Under the pieces are notes generated by a model. That model saw only the letters and a list, made by a program, of their open reading frames with translations. It was not told where the DNA came from and ran no database searches. A stretch of 64,000 nt of DNA. Origin: SHZI01 sp963802215. Lineage in GTDB: Bacteria; Pseudomonadota; Gammaproteobacteria; Steroidobacterales; GCA-2729495. The DNA lies in assembly GCA_963802215.1 (NCBI GenBank), contig CAWDHQ010000001.1, positions 868,001 through 932,000 on the forward strand. Reading direction: 5' to 3'. Below, piece after piece: positions 43,257-54,053 of this stretch (its first letter is position 1; each line of letters starts with the position of its first letter). The position numbers and the translations under genes are program-made.

Positions 43257-44084
43257 GTGAATCAGCCCAGCATTCAGCTCACCATCGAAACCGCCTTTGA
43301 CAAGCGGTCCACGCTCGACCTCCCCAATGCCACGCCGGAGCTTCGTTCTGCCGTATCTGACGCCATTGCCCGGCTCGACCGCGGTGAAGTCCGCGTTGCC
43401 GAGAAGACCGCGCTGGGCTGGGTCGTCAACCAGTGGCTGAAGAAGGCGGTACTGCTGCACTTCGGCATCGAGCGAAGTGTGCGCATGCCCGCGGGTGTCA
43501 CCGATTACTTCGACAAGGTGCCACTCAAGTACCGGGACTGGAGCCAGGAGCAGTTCCTGGCAGCCGGAACCCGCGTCGTGCCAGGCGCAATCGTCAGGCA
43601 CGGTGCACACGTCGCGGCCAATGTGGTGTTGATGCCGTCCTTCGTCAACATCGGTGCCTTTGTCGATAGCGGGACGATGGTGGACACCTGGGCCACCGTC
43701 GGCAGTTGCGCCCAGATCGGCCGCAATGTGCATTTGTCGGGCGGCGTGGGCATCGGAGGGGTCCTGGAACCCGTGCAGGCGGGGCCGACAATCATCGAGG
43801 ACAACTGCTTCATCGGGGCCCGGTCCGAGATCGTCGAAGGCGTGATCGTCGAAGAAGGAGCCGTCATCTCGATGGGCGTATTCATCGGGCAGAGCACCCG
43901 CATCTACGACCGGGCCAGGGACGAGGTGCTCTATGGCCGGGTTCCGGCCGGTGCCGTCGTGGTCCCGGGAAGCCTGCCCTCGAACGAGGGTCGCTGCAGC
44001 CTCTACTGCGCCGTGATCGTGAAGCGCGTCGACGCCAGGACGCGCGCCAAGGTCTCGCTCAACGATTTGCTGCGCAGCGATTGA
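43257..44084 (+). CDS. dapD: Tetrahydrodipicolinate N-succinyltransferase
   Basis: Succinylates tetrahydrodipicolinate in the succinylase branch of lysine and diaminopimelate synthesis. The 275-residue product has a helical N-terminus (QLTIETAFDKRSTLDLP), then a left-handed beta-helix with NIGAFVDSGTMVDTWATVGSCAQIG and GGVGIGGVLEPVQAGP. The start is GTG at 43257 behind GGACGGA. It is followed by dapE, the next-but-one step of the same pathway. Confidence 0.97.
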   Translation: MNQPSIQLTIETAFDKRSTLDLPNATPELRSAVSDAIARLDRGEVRVAEKTALGWVVNQWLKKAVLLHFGIERSVRMPAGVTDYFDKVPLKYRDWSQEQFLAAGTRVVPGAIVRHGAHVAANVVLMPSFVNIGAFVDSGTMVDTWATVGSCAQIGRNVHLSGGVGIGGVLEPVQAGPTIIEDNCFIGARSEIVEGVIVEEGAVISMGVFIGQSTRIYDRARDEVLYGRVPAGAVVVPGSLPSNEGRCSLYCAVIVKRVDARTRAKVSLNDLLRSD

Positions 44085-44097
44085 GCCGGGGCGAACC

Positions 44098-45228
44098 ATG
44101 ACGAAGGAAACCCTCGACTTTGCCTGCGAGCTGATCCGCCGGTCCTCGGTGACTCCCGATGACGCCGGCTGCCAGGAACTGCTCGCCGCCCGCCTTCGCC
44201 AGGCGGGCTTCGCCGTAGAAATTCTTGAGTTCGGTGAGGTCACCAATCTCTGGGCCCGGCGCGGGGCGACCGGGCCCGTGCTGTGCTTTGCCGGCCACAC
44301 CGACGTGGTCCCGCCGGGGCCACTCACCGAATGGGACTCGGAGCCGTTCGAACCCGCTGTGCGCGACGGCGTGCTCTACGGCCGGGGCGCGGCCGACATG
44401 AAGGCCGGTCTCGCAGCAATGGTGGACGCAACGACCGATTTCGTGGAAAGCACGCCCGGCCATCGCGGCTCGATCGCCTTCCTGATCACCAGCGACGAGG
44501 AAGGCAAGGCGCAGGACGGAACCCGGCGGGTAATGCAGGTCCTCAAGGACCGCGGAGAACGGCTGGACTGGTGCGTCATCGGCGAACCCTCCTGCGAAAG
44601 GAAGCTCGGCGACACCATCCGGATCGGGCGACGCGGCTCCCTGAGCGGCATTCTGACGGTCCACGGGCTCGCGGGCCACGTCGCCTATCCCCAGCTGGCG
44701 CGCAATCCGATCCAGGCGTTCGCCCCGGTGCTGTCAGCGCTCTACGCCCGGCCGCTCGATAATGGTAATGCGTTCTTCCCACCGTCCAGTTTCCAGGTGG
44801 TGAAGCTGGAAAGCATCGGTGACGCGGTCAACGTGACGCCGGGATCCCTGTCAGCACGTTTCAATATCCGGTACTCGACGGTGTGGACGCACGAGCAGCT
44901 GCGCCATCACGTCGAAGAGCTTTTTCGCGAGCACAAGCTCGACTACACGCTGGACTGGCACCTTTCCGGCGAGCCCTTCCTCACCCCCCCGGGCGTCCTG
45001 ATCGACACCGTTGCCGCGGCCGTGACCGAATTGACCGGCGTCGTGCCGGAACTGTCCACCGGCGGCGGGACTTCCGATGGCCGGTTCATTGCTCCGAGCG
45101 GCACCCATGTCGTGGAGTTCGGCGCCGTGAATGCCACGATTCACAAGCCGAACGAGCACATCCCCGTTGCGCACATCGGCATCATGCGCGGGGTGTACCG
45201 CGAGATCCTGGAGCGCCTCCTCGGCTGA
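44098..45228 (+). CDS. dapE: Succinyl-diaminopimelate desuccinylase
   Basis: Dinuclear zinc hydrolase that releases LL-diaminopimelate, needed for lysine and peptidoglycan. The 376-residue product shows the M20-family motifs FAGHTDVVPPGPL (metal His), YGRGAADMKAG (metal Asp), TSDEEGKAQDGT (catalytic and metal Glu pair) and the C-terminal STGGGTSDGRFIA with a His ligand later. It lies 13 bp after dapD. Confidence 0.97.
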   Translation: MTKETLDFACELIRRSSVTPDDAGCQELLAARLRQAGFAVEILEFGEVTNLWARRGATGPVLCFAGHTDVVPPGPLTEWDSEPFEPAVRDGVLYGRGAADMKAGLAAMVDATTDFVESTPGHRGSIAFLITSDEEGKAQDGTRRVMQVLKDRGERLDWCVIGEPSCERKLGDTIRIGRRGSLSGILTVHGLAGHVAYPQLARNPIQAFAPVLSALYARPLDNGNAFFPPSSFQVVKLESIGDAVNVTPGSLSARFNIRYSTVWTHEQLRHHVEELFREHKLDYTLDWHLSGEPFLTPPGVLIDTVAAAVTELTGVVPELSTGGGTSDGRFIAPSGTHVVEFGAVNATIHKPNEHIPVAHIGIMRGVYREILERLLG

Positions 45229-45255
45229 ACCTCACCGCCCGCCGGTCGCACTGGC

Positions 45256-45741
45256 CTAGCGCGCGGCGCGCCAGTTGCATACCACCCCGTAGGCGCCCAG
45301 GCACACCAGTGCGAGGAGCACCCAGGCCGGCATGCTCAGCCCGAGGAAGCGCCAGTCCACTGACGCGCACTCCCCGGAACCGGAAAGGACCATGGCCAGG
45401 GCCTCGCGCAACGGGAATGACTGCAGCATGAAGTCGAGCCCGGGCCCGCAGGCTGGGACCCGTTCCGGCGGCAGCGTGGTGAGCCAGACATGTCGGCCGG
45501 CGACTCCGATGCCGCCGAGCGCCACGAGTCCAAGCAGGGCCGAATAGGCACGCCTGGCGGCATTGCCCGCCGGGTGGAGGGCCGCCAGAAGGAAAAGGCC
45601 GCCCAGCGTGATTACGGCAACGCGCTGAAATACGCAAAGCGGGCAAGGCTCCAGCCCGAGTACGTGCTGCGCATACAGCGCGTAGGCCATGAGACCCGCG
45701 CAAGCCAGCGCACCCAGGCCATTAGCCTTGCGAATGTTCAT
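45256..45741 (-). CDS. dsbB: Disulfide bond formation protein DsbB
   Basis: Inner-membrane quinone reductase that reoxidises DsbA. The 161-residue product has four membrane helices and the two periplasmic cysteine pairs: Cys 33/Cys 36 in EPCPLCVFQR and Cys 98/Cys 125 in the second loop (VPACGPGLDF and GSGECASVDW). The start codon overlaps the tsaB stop (TGATG), implying coupling. Confidence 0.95.
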   Translation of the reverse strand: MNIRKANGLGALACAGLMAYALYAQHVLGLEPCPLCVFQRVAVITLGGLFLLAALHPAGNAARRAYSALLGLVALGGIGVAGRHVWLTTLPPERVPACGPGLDFMLQSFPLREALAMVLSGSGECASVDWRFLGLSMPAWVLLALVCLGAYGVVCNWRAAR

Positions 45742-46463
45742 CAGTCCTTCCTTCCGGCCAGTGCGGCCTTTGAGACGGAGGCAACCCGGTGGCGCAGGTA
45801 GTTGGGCCGCGCTTCGGCGGGTTGCACGATCCTGCCTGCCAGGAAGCGCGACTTTGCCAGGCGCGCCACGTCGGCGGCCGAAGGTAGCAGGTCGGGCCGG
45901 ATGCCGGTGAACCGGCCCTGCATCCGGCCGGCGAGCTGTGGATAGGCCGCCCAGCCGGGCCCGGCGGCAAGCCAGGTCCCGTCCCCGGGCAACGACACGG
46001 AGTCGGGCTCCTCGAGGACATCGGGAACCAGCGCGCGGACACCCTCCCCGACATCACGACAATAGACCCCGACATAGACCTCGCCCATGTGCGCGTCCAG
46101 ACAGCAGGCCACGGTGTCGGCTGTCGTCTGCCGGAACGCGCCCGCGGCGAGCGCCGCCAGAGTCGACACGGGACACAACGGCAGGCCCGCGGCGTAGCCC
46201 AGCCCCTGGGCGACGGCCACGGCAACCCGAACGCCCGTGAAGCTGCCGGGGCCGACACCGAATGCCAGGCAATCCAGATCGCTAAGGGATACCGACGACT
46301 CGTCAAGGAGCTCTCGCGCCCATTCGAAAACACTGCGGGATGGCGCGCGCAGACCGCGGGACTCCCGCACGATAACGGAATCCCCACACAGCAGCGCAAG
46401 GCTGGGCAGGTCCGTCGCAGTTTCTATCGCCAGGCAGGTAAATGGAGCGGATGGAATCGTCAA
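45741..46463 (-). CDS. tsaB: tRNA threonylcarbamoyladenosine biosynthesis protein TsaB
   Basis: Partner of TsaD in making the t6A modification at position 37 of ANN-decoding tRNAs. The product has the family start CLAIETATDLPSLALL, the FGVGPGSFTGVRVAVAVAQGLG motif and the VACCLDAHMGEVYVGVYC segment. The start is uncertain: TTG 46463 gives 240 residues (E. coli 231) but has no well-spaced ribosome-binding site; ATG 46517 would add 18 residues. Confidence 0.93.
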   Translation of the reverse strand: MTIPSAPFTCLAIETATDLPSLALLCGDSVIVRESRGLRAPSRSVFEWARELLDESSVSLSDLDCLAFGVGPGSFTGVRVAVAVAQGLGYAAGLPLCPVSTLAALAAGAFRQTTADTVACCLDAHMGEVYVGVYCRDVGEGVRALVPDVLEEPDSVSLPGDGTWLAAGPGWAAYPQLAGRMQGRFTGIRPDLLPSAADVARLAKSRFLAGRIVQPAEARPNYLRHRVASVSKAALAGRKD

Positions 46464-46564
46464 ATCCTCGGTAACGAAGCGGTGAACCGGCCAGAATCCG
46501 AGCCCGTAACCCAGCATATGTTGACATCAAATATGCGGATACGGCGCAGGAAGACCCGGCCCTC

Positions 46565-46592
46565 TGACCATTGCGAACCGATCTGTATAATA
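46565..46592 (+). promoter_or_regulatory. Probable sigma-70 promoter of pckG
   Basis: CTGACC (46565-46570), a 16-base spacer, then a perfect TATAAT (46587-46592). The predicted start is about 90 bases upstream of the pckG ATG, itself preceded by AAGGA. The -35 box matches the consensus at four of six positions. Confidence 0.6.
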
Positions 46593-46690
46593 GTGGGGCC
46601 TCGCGCGACCGGCGACCCACAGCGCGCGATCAAACCCAATAATGTGCGTCGGTCGCCGCACCCACGACAGAACTCAGGCAAGGACATCTG

Positions 46691-48433
46691 ATGACGACGA
46701 GTAATGCAGCGCTTCGCCGCTGGGTAGACGATGTAGCCGCACTCACGAAACCGGCAAGGATTCACTGGTGCGACGGCTCGAATGCCGAGTACCAGTCGTT
46801 GCTCGACCAGATGGTCGCGAACGGCGACCTCCTGCCACTGAATCCGAAGACCTTTCCCAATTGCTACCTCCACCGGTCAAACCCTTCTGACGTCGCCCGG
46901 GTGGAACATCTCACCTTCGTCTGCACCCCGGCGCGCGACGCTGCGGGGCCAAACAACAACTGGATGGCCCCGGATGAAGCGCACGGGAAGATGGATGGGC
47001 TCTTTGCCGGTGCCATGCAGGGACGAACCATGTACGTCGTGCCCTATTGCATGGGGCCGATCGCGTCGCCCTATGCACGTTGCGGTGTGGAGATCACAGA
47101 CAGCGCCTACGTGGCCGCAAACATGCGGTTGATGACCCGCATGGGCAAGACCGCGCTCCAACGCATCGAGCGGGAAAACAAGTTCGTCCGCGGCCTGCAC
47201 TCCACCGGTGACCTGGATCCGAATCGCCGGTTCATCATGCACTTCCCGGACGAACTCCTCATCCAGAGCATCGGCTCCGGTTATGGCGGCAATGCGCTCC
47301 TCGGGAAGAAGTGCCATGCCCTGCGGATCGCCAGCTGGCAGGCGCAGCAGGAAGGCTGGCTGGCCGAGCACATGTTGCTGGTGGAGATCGAGAGCCCGAC
47401 CGGGGAGAAGCACAACCTGGCCGCCGCCTTTCCGTCGGCTTGCGGCAAGACCAACCTGGCAATGCTCATACCCCCCGCCTCGTTGCCGGGCTGGAAGGTC
47501 CGTACCCTGGGCGACGACATCGCGTGGCTGCACCTGGACGAGCACGGGCAGATGCGGGCCATCAACCCGGAGTCAGGGTATTTCGGCGTCGTGCCGGGCA
47601 CTAGCCCGAAGACCAACCGCAATGCCTTCGACATGATTCACAGCGACACGATCTACACCAACGTGGCGCTTACGGCAGAGAACGAACCCTGGTGGGAAGG
47701 AAAGGGCAGCGGTACGCCGGCCATCGACTGGCAAGGCAGACCCTACGATCCCAAGAACGGGCCTGCAGCCCACCCGAACGCACGATTCACGGTCGCCGCC
47801 CCCAGGAATCCCAGCTACTCGCCACTTGCAGATGACCCGGATGGCGTGCCCATCAGCGCCATCATCTTCGGCGGGCGCCGCCGCGAGCTCGCGCCGCTGG
47901 TGTACCAGGCCAAGAGCTGGCAGCACGGCGTGCTCGTCGGGGCAGGTGTCGCCTCCGAGACTACCGCGGCCGCGACAGGCACCGTGGGCGTAACGCGCCG
48001 CGACCCGATGGCCATGAAGCCCTTCTGCGGCTACAACTTTGGCGACTACTGGAAGCACTGGCTGAGCTTCGGCCAGCGCTCAACGAAACTGCCGGCCATT
48101 TTTCACGTCAACTGGTTCCGCCAGGACGAGCAGGGCCGATTCCTCTGGCCCGGTTTTGGCGACAACCTGCGGGTACTCCACTGGATCATCGACCGCTGCG
48201 CCGGCCGCGTCGGGGCGCGGGAAACACCGATTGGCTTCCTGCCCAATCCGGGCGACATCAATATCGACGGCGTCGACCTGATTCCGGGTGCCATGAACGC
48301 CCTACTGGCCGTCGAATCGAAGAACTGGCGGGATGAGATGGCGTCCGTGGAGACCTACCTGCAGGAGTACGGGTCGCATCTGCCACCAGCCCTGCTGGAC
48401 GAGCACCGGCGGGTCGTCAGCGCGCTCGGCTGA
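46691..48433 (+). CDS. pckG: Phosphoenolpyruvate carboxykinase (GTP)
   Basis: Converts oxaloacetate and GTP to phosphoenolpyruvate and CO2, the first committed step of gluconeogenesis. The 580-residue product is in the GTP-type size range and carries the P-loop with the hallmark cysteine FPSACGKTNLAML, the YVVPYCMGP and GSGYGGNALLGKKCHALRIAS motifs, GFGDNLRVL and a C-terminal lid region. The GTP type (rather than the ATP-dependent PckA of enterobacteria) is a useful lineage hint. Confidence 0.97.
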   Translation: MTTSNAALRRWVDDVAALTKPARIHWCDGSNAEYQSLLDQMVANGDLLPLNPKTFPNCYLHRSNPSDVARVEHLTFVCTPARDAAGPNNNWMAPDEAHGKMDGLFAGAMQGRTMYVVPYCMGPIASPYARCGVEITDSAYVAANMRLMTRMGKTALQRIERENKFVRGLHSTGDLDPNRRFIMHFPDELLIQSIGSGYGGNALLGKKCHALRIASWQAQQEGWLAEHMLLVEIESPTGEKHNLAAAFPSACGKTNLAMLIPPASLPGWKVRTLGDDIAWLHLDEHGQMRAINPESGYFGVVPGTSPKTNRNAFDMIHSDTIYTNVALTAENEPWWEGKGSGTPAIDWQGRPYDPKNGPAAHPNARFTVAAPRNPSYSPLADDPDGVPISAIIFGGRRRELAPLVYQAKSWQHGVLVGAGVASETTAAATGTVGVTRRDPMAMKPFCGYNFGDYWKHWLSFGQRSTKLPAIFHVNWFRQDEQGRFLWPGFGDNLRVLHWIIDRCAGRVGARETPIGFLPNPGDINIDGVDLIPGAMNALLAVESKNWRDEMASVETYLQEYGSHLPPALLDEHRRVVSALG

Positions 48434-48478
48434 CGGACGGCAGGATGGTGGGCGCGAAGGGTCCGCCCGCCAGCTTGC

Positions 48479-49390
48479 CTACTCCTCGACGCGGTACTCG
48501 ATGGCGAGAGGCGTGCCGCGCGCGGCGACCCGGCCCATGCTGATCACGCCGCTGCCCGTAAGCACCGTGCTGTCGCGGCGGACGTAGAGTTCCTCGCCGG
48601 CATCCTGCTGGATGAACGTCCCGTTCGTGCTTTCGTCAATGAGTACGAAGCGGTTGCGGGCGACGTCTATCCGCGCATGAACGCGCGAGATGAGATTCCC
48701 CTTGATGACGACGTCGTTCTCGTCGGCGCGCCCCATCGTGATCGTCGCCTTGCCGTTCTGCCCTACCATCAACTCCTCGCCCCTGAAACGCAGGTGGAGC
48801 CGCGCGGCGGGCGCCGGGGGACGGGCGGCAGGATCGATCGATGGCAGCATGTTGGTCGCTTCCTCAGGCTGCCAGAGCACCTCGAAGACGGCGACCTCAT
48901 CGGACTGCCCCTTTGGCGTCGCAACGTCGATCTGGCGGACCAGCGCCTTCCACTGGGGCGTCAGCTGCTCCACGAGCGCGCTGGTGGTGATGATCTGGCC
49001 CGCCTTCGCCTGGGAGGTCATGCGATTGGCCGTGTGCACGGCGGCGCCGAAAATGTCCCGATCCTCGGCCACCACGGGCCCGAAGTGGCAACCGATCCGG
49101 ATGGACACGTGTGAATCGTCCGTCTCGATGCGAATCGTGTTCGTGATGCGCTGTTGCATCTGGTTGGCAGCGTTCAGTGCGTCGTCAGCAGACGGAAATG
49201 TGGACATGACCTCGTCCCCCATCGTCTTGATGACCGTGCCACCGTAGTGCTCCGTGGCCTGCTTCATGACCCGCAGGCACTGTTGCACGGTTTCCCGGGC
49301 CCGGTCATCACCGAGGGCCTCGTAGAGCTGGGTGCTGCCGACGACGTCGGCAAACAGGATGGCGAGCTTCTTTTCGGCGGCAGCGGTCAC
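48479..49390 (-). CDS. Class III nucleotide cyclase with FHA domain
   Basis: A 303-residue soluble protein. The N-terminal class III cyclase domain (about residues 7-175) has metal-binding Asp 15 (LFADVVGST) and Asp 59 (TMGDEV). The motif usually written VNxAxR reads VHTANRM, so the transition-state Asn is His; catalytic activity is therefore uncertain. A linker leads to an FHA domain (about 210-300) with MGRADEND, SRVHARI and STNGTFI, a phosphothreonine reader. There is no membrane segment or receiver. The pairing suggests nucleotide signalling tied to Ser/Thr phosphorylation, but the partner is unknown. Confidence 0.9.
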   Translation of the reverse strand: MTAAAEKKLAILFADVVGSTQLYEALGDDRARETVQQCLRVMKQATEHYGGTVIKTMGDEVMSTFPSADDALNAANQMQQRITNTIRIETDDSHVSIRIGCHFGPVVAEDRDIFGAAVHTANRMTSQAKAGQIITTSALVEQLTPQWKALVRQIDVATPKGQSDEVAVFEVLWQPEEATNMLPSIDPAARPPAPAARLHLRFRGEELMVGQNGKATITMGRADENDVVIKGNLISRVHARIDVARNRFVLIDESTNGTFIQQDAGEELYVRRDSTVLTGSGVISMGRVAARGTPLAIEYRVEE

Positions 49391-49466
49391 AAGTCACCGG
49401 TTGGACAATATGTTAAACGCCCAACACTAGTATGCCACGGCATGCGGCCAGCGACGCCGGAAGTGC

Positions 49467-50285
49467 TCAGCGTTCCGCGATCAGGTACGCGACCCAGCCG
49501 GCATCCGCCTCACCCCGGGTTTCGGGCGTGAATAGGCCGTTGCCCCGTCCGTCCTTGCCCGTACCCTCCCACCAGACGGTGACCCGGCTGAATCCCGCCT
49601 CCGCCAGCAGCTCACGCAGCTCCGGAAGTGACCACAGGCGCCAGTCGTAGGTAAAGGCCTTCTCGATCCTGGACCCGTCCGGAAACCGGAAGTCGATGTG
49701 GCAGAGGATGTCGCCGGTAACCGGGTAGTACTTCTCCTGGTGCCAGACGTAGGTGAATCCCTTGCATCGGGTCGTTTCCCGGAGCTCCTTGTAGGCGTCG
49801 TAGCCTCCGTAGGCATCCAGGAAGAAGATGCCGTCCGGCTCCAGTGCAACCCGCACGCGGCGAAAGTACCGGAGCATGTCCGGCCGGGTCTTGAAGACCC
49901 AGTAGCTGAAATTGAAGGCACCGACGACGTCCACACGTTCCGTCCGGACCCGGGCGACGTCTCCGAGCACGAGCTGCACCCGCTCCTGCTGGGAAGGCTT
50001 CAGCCGGGCCAGATGGCGGGCACGCCCCCAGTTGAGGACGTCGGGATCCAGGTCCACGCCGATCGCGCGGCGCTTCGGACCGCGCTTCACCCATTCGCAG
50101 CAGATGGCCGCCGTACCGCAGAAATCCTCCCGCAGACTCTGAGGCGCGCGCCCGCGGATCTGCCGGAACGTATCCACGATGTATTCGCACTCAACGTCGG
50201 GTGTCTGCACCGCCGACTCATAGGTCTCGTGCAAATCAGCCTGTTGCGCCAGCGTCAGCTTGCGCGGCATGCCACCGTCAGCCAT
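49467..50285 (-). CDS. Class I SAM-dependent methyltransferase
   Basis: A 272-residue predicted methyltransferase. The nucleotide-binding part includes LREDFCGTAAICCEW (motif I region), AIGVDLDPDVLNWG (acidic residue binding the ribose of SAM) and VGAFNFSYWVF (motif IV region). The second half is rich in aromatic residues (YVWHQEKYYPVTGDIL). It has no membrane segment. The substrate cannot be inferred; it lies between the cyclase-FHA gene and dusA on the same strand. Confidence 0.85.
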   Translation of the reverse strand: MADGGMPRKLTLAQQADLHETYESAVQTPDVECEYIVDTFRQIRGRAPQSLREDFCGTAAICCEWVKRGPKRRAIGVDLDPDVLNWGRARHLARLKPSQQERVQLVLGDVARVRTERVDVVGAFNFSYWVFKTRPDMLRYFRRVRVALEPDGIFFLDAYGGYDAYKELRETTRCKGFTYVWHQEKYYPVTGDILCHIDFRFPDGSRIEKAFTYDWRLWSLPELRELLAEAGFSRVTVWWEGTGKDGRGNGLFTPETRGEADAGWVAYLIAER

Positions 50286-50313
50286 TCACCCTAACTCCCA
50301 TCCAGAGATGAAA

Positions 50314-51372
50314 TCATGTACCCGTCGCCAGGAGGTCCCGGCCGGCCAGGCCGGCAGCAGTCCCTCCCCGTCCTTCGACCTGATCGAGCGCCCGCAGGAG
50401 GACTTCGGGGCCGGCGCCCGGCTGCGCTGCACCGAGCGTCAAGGCGCGACGCCAGGTTCGCGCACCGGGTTGACCATGATACAGGCCGAGCAAGTGCCGG
50501 CTGACATGATGCAGGCGGGTTCCGGCGGCGTTCTCACGTCGTGCGTAGATCGCCATGCTGGCCACGACGCCAGCCCTGGTGGGCGGCGTCATCGCGTCAC
50601 GGCAGGCCAGGAATTCGCTGTCCACTGACGTCAGCCACCAGGGATCGGCGTAGGCCTTGCGGCCGATCATCACTCCGTCGAGACCGGCCGCAAGATGTTG
50701 CCGGATTCCGGCATCAGTCTCGATCCCGCCATTAATGATCAGCTCCAGGCCTGGAAAGTCGCGGCGCAACTGATAGACGACGTCATAACGCAGCGGAGGT
50801 ACCGTCCGGTTCTCCTTTGGCGACAGTCCGGCAAGAATGGCCTTGCGGGCATGGATGACGAAGGTCCGGCAACCGGCTGCAGCCACCACGCCAACGAAGT
50901 CCCGGACGAAGGCATAGTCGTCCCGGTCGTCCACCCCGATCCTGGTCTTGACGGTCACAGGCAGGTGCGTCACGTCGCGCATGGCCGAGACGCATTCCGC
51001 AACCAGCCCCGGGGACTTCATAAGGCAGGCGCCGAAGGCGCCCTCCGACACCCGCTCGCTCGGGCACCCGGCATTGACGTTTATCTCGTCATAGCCCTCG
51101 GTGGTCGCCAGGCGGGCCGCGGCGGCCAGCTGCCGGGGATCGCTGCCGCCCAGCTGGATTGCGACGGGGTGTTCGGTCGGGTCGAAGCGCAACCACCGAT
51201 GCGCGTCGCCGCGCACGATCGCCGCCGCGGTGATCATTTCCGTGTACAGGCGGATCCGTGGCGTCAGCAGGCGGAGGAAATACCGGCAGTGCCGGTCCGT
51301 GCAGTCCATCATGGGGGCGACAGAAATGCTGCCGGTCCGGCCTCTGCGGGGACTTGAAGAAGAATCGTTCAT
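50314..51372 (-). CDS. dusA: tRNA-dihydrouridine synthase DusA
   Basis: Flavin enzyme that reduces uridines in the D-loop of tRNAs. The 352-residue product has SVAPMMDCTDRHCRYFLRLL at the start, the catalytic-Cys motif INVNAGCPSERV, the TVKTRIGVDD segment and GGIETDAGIRQHL near the C-terminus. The frame stays open 56 codons further upstream (to 51540), where the sequence is proline/alanine-rich; the family start corresponds to ATG 51372. Confidence 0.95.
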   Translation of the reverse strand: MNDSSSSPRRGRTGSISVAPMMDCTDRHCRYFLRLLTPRIRLYTEMITAAAIVRGDAHRWLRFDPTEHPVAIQLGGSDPRQLAAAARLATTEGYDEINVNAGCPSERVSEGAFGACLMKSPGLVAECVSAMRDVTHLPVTVKTRIGVDDRDDYAFVRDFVGVVAAAGCRTFVIHARKAILAGLSPKENRTVPPLRYDVVYQLRRDFPGLELIINGGIETDAGIRQHLAAGLDGVMIGRKAYADPWWLTSVDSEFLACRDAMTPPTRAGVVASMAIYARRENAAGTRLHHVSRHLLGLYHGQPGARTWRRALTLGAAQPGAGPEVLLRALDQVEGRGGTAAGLAGRDLLATGT

Positions 51373-51617
51373 GAGCCGTCGTCGGGTGCCTGGGAGGCCG
51401 GCAGCGCTGGCGCGCCGAAGCTGGCCGACAGTATGGGCCGCAAGGCCGGGGCGAGCAACGCCGTCCGGTGCGAACGGCAGTCCGGCCGCGGCCCCTGGAC
51501 TCTCGGGGCCGAACAGTGAGGCCTGCATCGGGGTCGTCACAGTGAGACTGATTCCGCGGCCGCGGAAGCACTAATTCCTCTAGACTTGCATCAGGCATCC
51601 TTGAGGACACGACGCGA

Positions 51618-52624
51618 ATGATCGAACACCCCTCTCAACGGGGAGCCGTGCTTGTAACCGGTGGTGCCGGCTACATTGGCAGCCATGTCGTTCGCCAGCT
51701 GGGCGAGGCCGGAGAGGACATCGTGGTCCTCGACAACCTGAGTACGGGCTTTCGTGCGGCGGTTACGGCCGGCACGCTGGTGGTCGGCGACACGGGTGAT
51801 CGCGACGTGGTGAGCCGGATCATTGCCGAGTACCGGATCAAGACCATCCTGCACTTCGCCGCCCACACGATCGTTCCGGAATCCGTATCCAATCCACTCA
51901 AGTACTATGGCAACAATACCTGCGCAACCCGGAACCTGATCGAGTGCGCGGCAGAGGCCGGTATCCGGAATTTCATCTTCTCGTCGACGGCAGCCGTCTA
52001 CGGCATCCCCCCGGGCGGATTCGCGGCCGAGGACAGCCCCACCGTGCCCATCAACCCGTATGGCAGCTCGAAGCTCATGAGCGAGTGGATGCTGCGGGAT
52101 GCCAGCGCTGCCCATGGCTTTGGCTACGTCGTGCTCCGATACTTCAATGTGGCCGGCGCCGACCCGGGCGGCCGGCTCGGCCAGTCCACCAGCAAGGCAA
52201 CTCTGTTGACCAAGGTGGCCTGCGAGGCCGCCGTGGGCAAGCGACCGTACGTGTCAATCTTCGGTACTGATTACGACACCCCGGATGGCACCGGCGTCCG
52301 CGACTACATCCACGTGGAAGACCTGGCAACAGCCCACCTGGACGCCCTCCGCTATCTCCGCCAGGGTGGCGAATCGACCCTGCTGAACTGCGGCTACGGC
52401 CACGGCTACAGCGTGCGGCAGGTCATCGATGCCGTGGACCGGGCCAACGGCACGCCACTGGTTCGGCGGGACGAGCCCCGGCGCGCGGGAGATCCGCCAG
52501 TACTGGTCGCGCGCGCGGACCGGATCAGGCAGGTCCTGGGATGGCAACCCCGGCATGACGATCTTGATCTGATCGTCGACACGGCCTTGCGCTGGGAGCG
52601 CCGGCTGCAGCGGCAGCCCATGGA

Positions 52625-52628
<4 letters not shown>
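51618..52628 (+). CDS. galE: UDP-glucose 4-epimerase
   Basis: Interconverts UDP-glucose and UDP-galactose, supplying galactose for polysaccharides. The 336-residue product has the NAD-binding GxxGxxG in VTGGAGYIGSHVVRQL, the STAAVYG active-site segment, and the catalytic YxxxK as YGSSK, with GVRDYIHVEDLATAH. It sits directly before the PrsR gene (convergent, four-base overlap) at the edge of the exopolysaccharide region, so a role there is plausible. Confidence 0.95.
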
Positions 52629-54001
<1,373 letters not shown>

Positions 54002-54053
54002 CGACTTCTCCTGAACATTCCGGTTGAAGATAATAGCTTACCGATACCGAGGC

